From Vulcanimicrobiota bacterium (GTDB lineage: Bacteria; Vulcanimicrobiota; Xenobia; Xenobiales; JADMJV01), in assembly GCA_023447635.1 (NCBI GenBank), contig JAEXNA010000108.1, forward strand, positions 1 through 24,554: 24,554 bases of DNA, read 5' to 3'. Position 1 is the first letter of the stretch; each line of letters opens with the position of its first letter. Of this stretch, positions 23,037 to 24,554 are shown in pieces. The notes under the pieces are model-generated. The model had not been told where the DNA came from. It worked only from the letters and a program-made list of their open reading frames with translations, and ran no database searches. The position numbers and the translations under genes were made by a program.

Positions 23037-23420
23037 ATGGAACCCGTACTGAAGAGTTTTCTCTATTGTGACGCGATCGTGCCTGCGCCCGACGGCAAGC
23101 TGAACTTGTACGGCATGTTCACCGACCTGTGGGCCAAGAGCTTCCCTATCACCTACCCGCGGTTCTCCGTGCTGTCGACCTGGGGTGGCGGTCTGGGCTT
23201 TCACGTGCAGCGCATCAAGATTGTGAACCCCGCCAACACCATGATGCTGCACCAGAGTCCCGAGCTCTACTTCACCCTCGAGACTCAGGAGCAGACCGTG
23301 CACGTGCAGTCTGACGTGAACAGCATGGTGTTCACCGAACCGGGCGCTTACAAGTTCCAGGTCTTCCTCGGCAGCCGACTGGCTCACGAGCACCACCTGC
23401 ACCTCCATCTGACCTCTTAA
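23037..23420 (+). CDS. Small DUF6941-like protein
   Basis: 127 aa. The start PVLKSFLYCDAIVPAPDGKLNLYGMFTDLWAK resembles DUF6941-type proteins, which open with a Cys-Asp and a GK..L.G.F..I pattern; the family assignment is from memory and function is unknown. The rest is predicted mainly beta (YFTLETQEQTVHVQSDVN, GAYKFQVFLGSRLAHEH), like a small beta-sandwich, ending in a His-rich HEHHLHLHL. No signal peptide is present, so it is probably cytoplasmic. The ATG lies 7 nt downstream of the Hsp90-like gene's stop, which implies an operon and perhaps a shared task. The ribosome binding site is weak, consistent with coupling. Confidence 0.75.
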   Translation: MEPVLKSFLYCDAIVPAPDGKLNLYGMFTDLWAKSFPITYPRFSVLSTWGGGLGFHVQRIKIVNPANTMMLHQSPELYFTLETQEQTVHVQSDVNSMVFTEPGAYKFQVFLGSRLAHEHHLHLHLTS

Positions 23421-23457
23421 AACTCCAACCTGACCCTCTCCGGCCTCCAACCGTCCC

Positions 23458-23871
23458 TCAGGCGGCGCGCTGGAGATCTTCCTGGATGCCTGACGGCAGC
23501 GCTTTACGAAGCTTGACCAGTTGGGCGAACTGCTTGTCCGAGTTGTCGAACGCCAGCTGCGCCTCGCGCAGGGAGCCGTGGTCGCGGGTCAGCGAGTACT
23601 GTTCCAGGTGCTCGAGCGAGCGGATCACCCCATCCAGCCAGCGCTTTTCGACCTCGAAGCACGGCCCGCTGTGGAAAAGATCCCCGCGCGAAGGGCGGCG
23701 ATTCAGGTAGCGGGCGTGTCGCTCGCGCAGTTCCCGACGCCACTGGACCATTTCGGCCTCGGCGGTCTGCAAGAATTCCGCAACGGCCCAGTCGGCGGAC
23801 TGGTCGTGCATCAGTCGCTGGACCAGGACGGGGAGGAGCAGGTAGCACTGTTGCAGAGCGAGCGTTCTCAT
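23458..23871 (-). CDS. Hypothetical helical protein (137 aa)
   Basis: Not recognised. From ATG 23871 the protein is almost wholly alpha-helical and soluble: MRTLALQQCYLLLPVLVQRLM, AVAEFLQTAEAEMVQWRRELRERHARYL, FEVEKRWLDGVIRSLEHLEQYS, LREAQLAFDNSDKQFAQLVKLRKAL. It is probably a small helical bundle. Its first helix is hydrophobic but short of a typical signal peptide. There is no ribosome binding site; TATTCT (23878-23883) ends 6 nt before the ATG, so the mRNA is probably leaderless. It is convergent with the DUF6941-like gene (37-bp gap) and divergent from the esterase. Confidence 0.72.
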   Translation of the reverse strand: MRTLALQQCYLLLPVLVQRLMHDQSADWAVAEFLQTAEAEMVQWRRELRERHARYLNRRPSRGDLFHSGPCFEVEKRWLDGVIRSLEHLEQYSLTRDHGSLREAQLAFDNSDKQFAQLVKLRKALPSGIQEDLQRAA

Positions 23872-23877
23872 AGCTAG

Positions 23878-23883
23878 AGAATA
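23878..23883 (-). promoter_or_regulatory. Putative -10 box for a leaderless hypothetical-protein transcript
   Basis: On the minus strand TATTCT is followed by CTAGCT and then ATG (23871). Six nt separate box and start codon, as in the ATP-grasp and esterase genes. No -35 match is evident. Confidence 0.5.
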
Positions 23884-23975
23884 GGATAGGCGCGCTCCCG
23901 CCGCAGTGAGGGTTGAAGGCCGCCGTTGGTGAGACATGTCACACAAAGTTCAACATCTGTTCGTCGTCGGACCGC

Positions 23976-23981
23976 TACACT
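23976..23981 (+). promoter_or_regulatory. Putative -10 box for a leaderless esterase transcript
   Basis: TACACT is followed by GAGAAC and then GTG (23988). The box-to-start gap of 6 nt matches the two other leaderless candidates and supports GTG 23988 as the esterase start. Confidence 0.5.
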
Positions 23982-23987
23982 GAGAAC

Positions 23988-24548
23988 GTGTTCAGCTCAT
24001 CCACTCAGCTTAGCGGGGGCACCCTGACGGGACGCTTCATGCGCCACACCATCGAGTCGCGTCATCTCGGTGGGGAGCGCGGTGTGACCGTTCGCCTGCC
24101 CGATAACTACGACCCGGAAAACAAGTCGTATCCGGTCGTCTACATGCACGACGGACAGAACCTGTTCGACCGTCGCGCCGGCTTCGCCGGCCAGGAATGG
24201 CACGTCGACGAGGTCGTGGCCGACCTGACCCGACGCGGCGCCATGCCCGACGCCGTGCTGGTGGCTATCGACAACGGACCGGCGCGCAACGCCGAATTCA
24301 GCCACGTGGCCGACGCCGAATACGGCGGGGGTCAAGGCGAAGGCTACGAGAAGTTTCTGCTCGACGAAGTGATGCCCGCGGTGGAAACGTCGTATTCGGT
24401 GCGCCCCGAGCAGCGGGTGATGCTGGGAAGTTCGATGGGCGGCCTGGTTACTCTAGCCATCGGCCTGGCCCATCCAGGCCTGTTCGCGGGCCTGGGCCCG
24501 ATGTCGTGGGGGGGGGGGGGGGGGGGCGGCGGGGGGGGGGGCGGATAA
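23988..24548 (+). CDS. Enterochelin-esterase-like alpha/beta hydrolase, 3' end lost in poly-G
   Basis: Partial protein of the putative esterase family (Fes/IroD/esterase D-like, PF00756 type). Visible motifs: VTVRLPDNYDPENKSYPVVYMHDGQNLFD, VLVAIDNG.ARNAEFSHV, EVMPAVETSYSV and the nucleophile elbow GSSMGG (catalytic Ser in the third position). The catalytic Asp and His would lie downstream and are missing. From about 24508 the sequence turns into a run of G broken by a few C, so the encoded poly-Gly tail and the stop at 24546-24548 are artefacts; the reliable coding part ends near SW (24504-24509). The start is GTG 23988, supported by a -10-like box 6 nt upstream. ATG 24039 is possible; TTG 23913 is less likely. 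No signal peptide is seen. Confidence 0.83.
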   Translation: MFSSSTQLSGGTLTGRFMRHTIESRHLGGERGVTVRLPDNYDPENKSYPVVYMHDGQNLFDRRAGFAGQEWHVDEVVADLTRRGAMPDAVLVAIDNGPARNAEFSHVADAEYGGGQGEGYEKFLLDEVMPAVETSYSVRPEQRVMLGSSMGGLVTLAIGLAHPGLFAGLGPMSWGGGGGGGGGGGG

Positions 24549-24554
24549 CCACCA
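24508..24554. other. Poly-G sequencing artefact at the contig end
   Basis: Nineteen G (24508-24526), CGGC, eleven G (24531-24541), then CGGATAACCACCA. It interrupts a hydrolase domain just where family members continue. Runs of G are produced by two-colour sequencing when signal is lost, so these bases should not be treated as genome. Confidence 0.85.

Noticed and set aside
24542..24554. Terminal CCACCA taken as a tRNA 3' end
   Set aside because: No acceptor stem or cloverleaf precedes it, only the poly-G artefact.
1..24554. CRISPR array, rRNA, tRNA or phage genes
   Set aside because: No regularly spaced repeats, conserved RNA gene sequences or phage structural or integrase genes were seen.

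Overview
The window is GC-rich, gene-dense bacterial chromosome. A complete RND efflux set with an outer-membrane TolC-type channel, plus several lipoproteins, points to a diderm (Gram-negative-type) bacterium. There is no rRNA, tRNA, CRISPR array or phage module. Several genes appear to lack a 5' leader: a TANNNT-like box ends exactly 6 nt before the start codon. This habit is best known from Deinococcus-Thermus and actinobacteria, but I cannot name the phylum from this sequence. Both ends look like contig ends: base 1 begins with a 24-bp near-perfect palindrome inside an unfinished gene, and the last ~47 bases are a poly-G artefact.

Left part (1-5.0 kb). A membrane histidine kinase with a ComP-like layout (PDZ-like sensor loop, multi-pass membrane part, GAF-like region, HisKA_3 and HATPase) runs leftward off the window. 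Divergent from it are two small genes (85 aa, and a 110-aa lipoprotein) that share the peptide DT[K/N]RTGMVAP, a 17-nt upstream box and near-identical terminators, so they look like a duplicated cassette. A Tat-exported, lipid-anchored multicopper oxidase follows. This kinase plus small exported proteins is the best candidate here for an undescribed system, possibly cell-surface or peptide signalling.

Middle (5.2-12.7 kb, minus strand). An efflux operon is read leftward as membrane-fusion protein, RND pump and TolC-like channel with 4-bp start/stop overlaps, followed by a flavin amine oxidase.

Right-middle (12.9-20.6 kb). Genes are single and alternate in strand: a cytochrome P450 overlapping tail-to-tail with a YiiX-like permuted cysteine peptidase, an ATP-grasp ligase convergent with a 14-TM DHA2-type transporter, a family 2 glycosyltransferase, and a PQQ/sorbosone-dehydrogenase-like lipoprotein. 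A 159-bp palindromic MITE-like element supplies the last codons and stop of the glycosyltransferase.

Right end (20.8-24.5 kb). A small unknown protein with a strong terminator is followed by an Hsp90-like GHKL ATPase with an unassigned C-terminal half, closely coupled to a DUF6941-like small protein. A helical hypothetical protein and a truncated enterochelin-esterase-like hydrolase complete the window.
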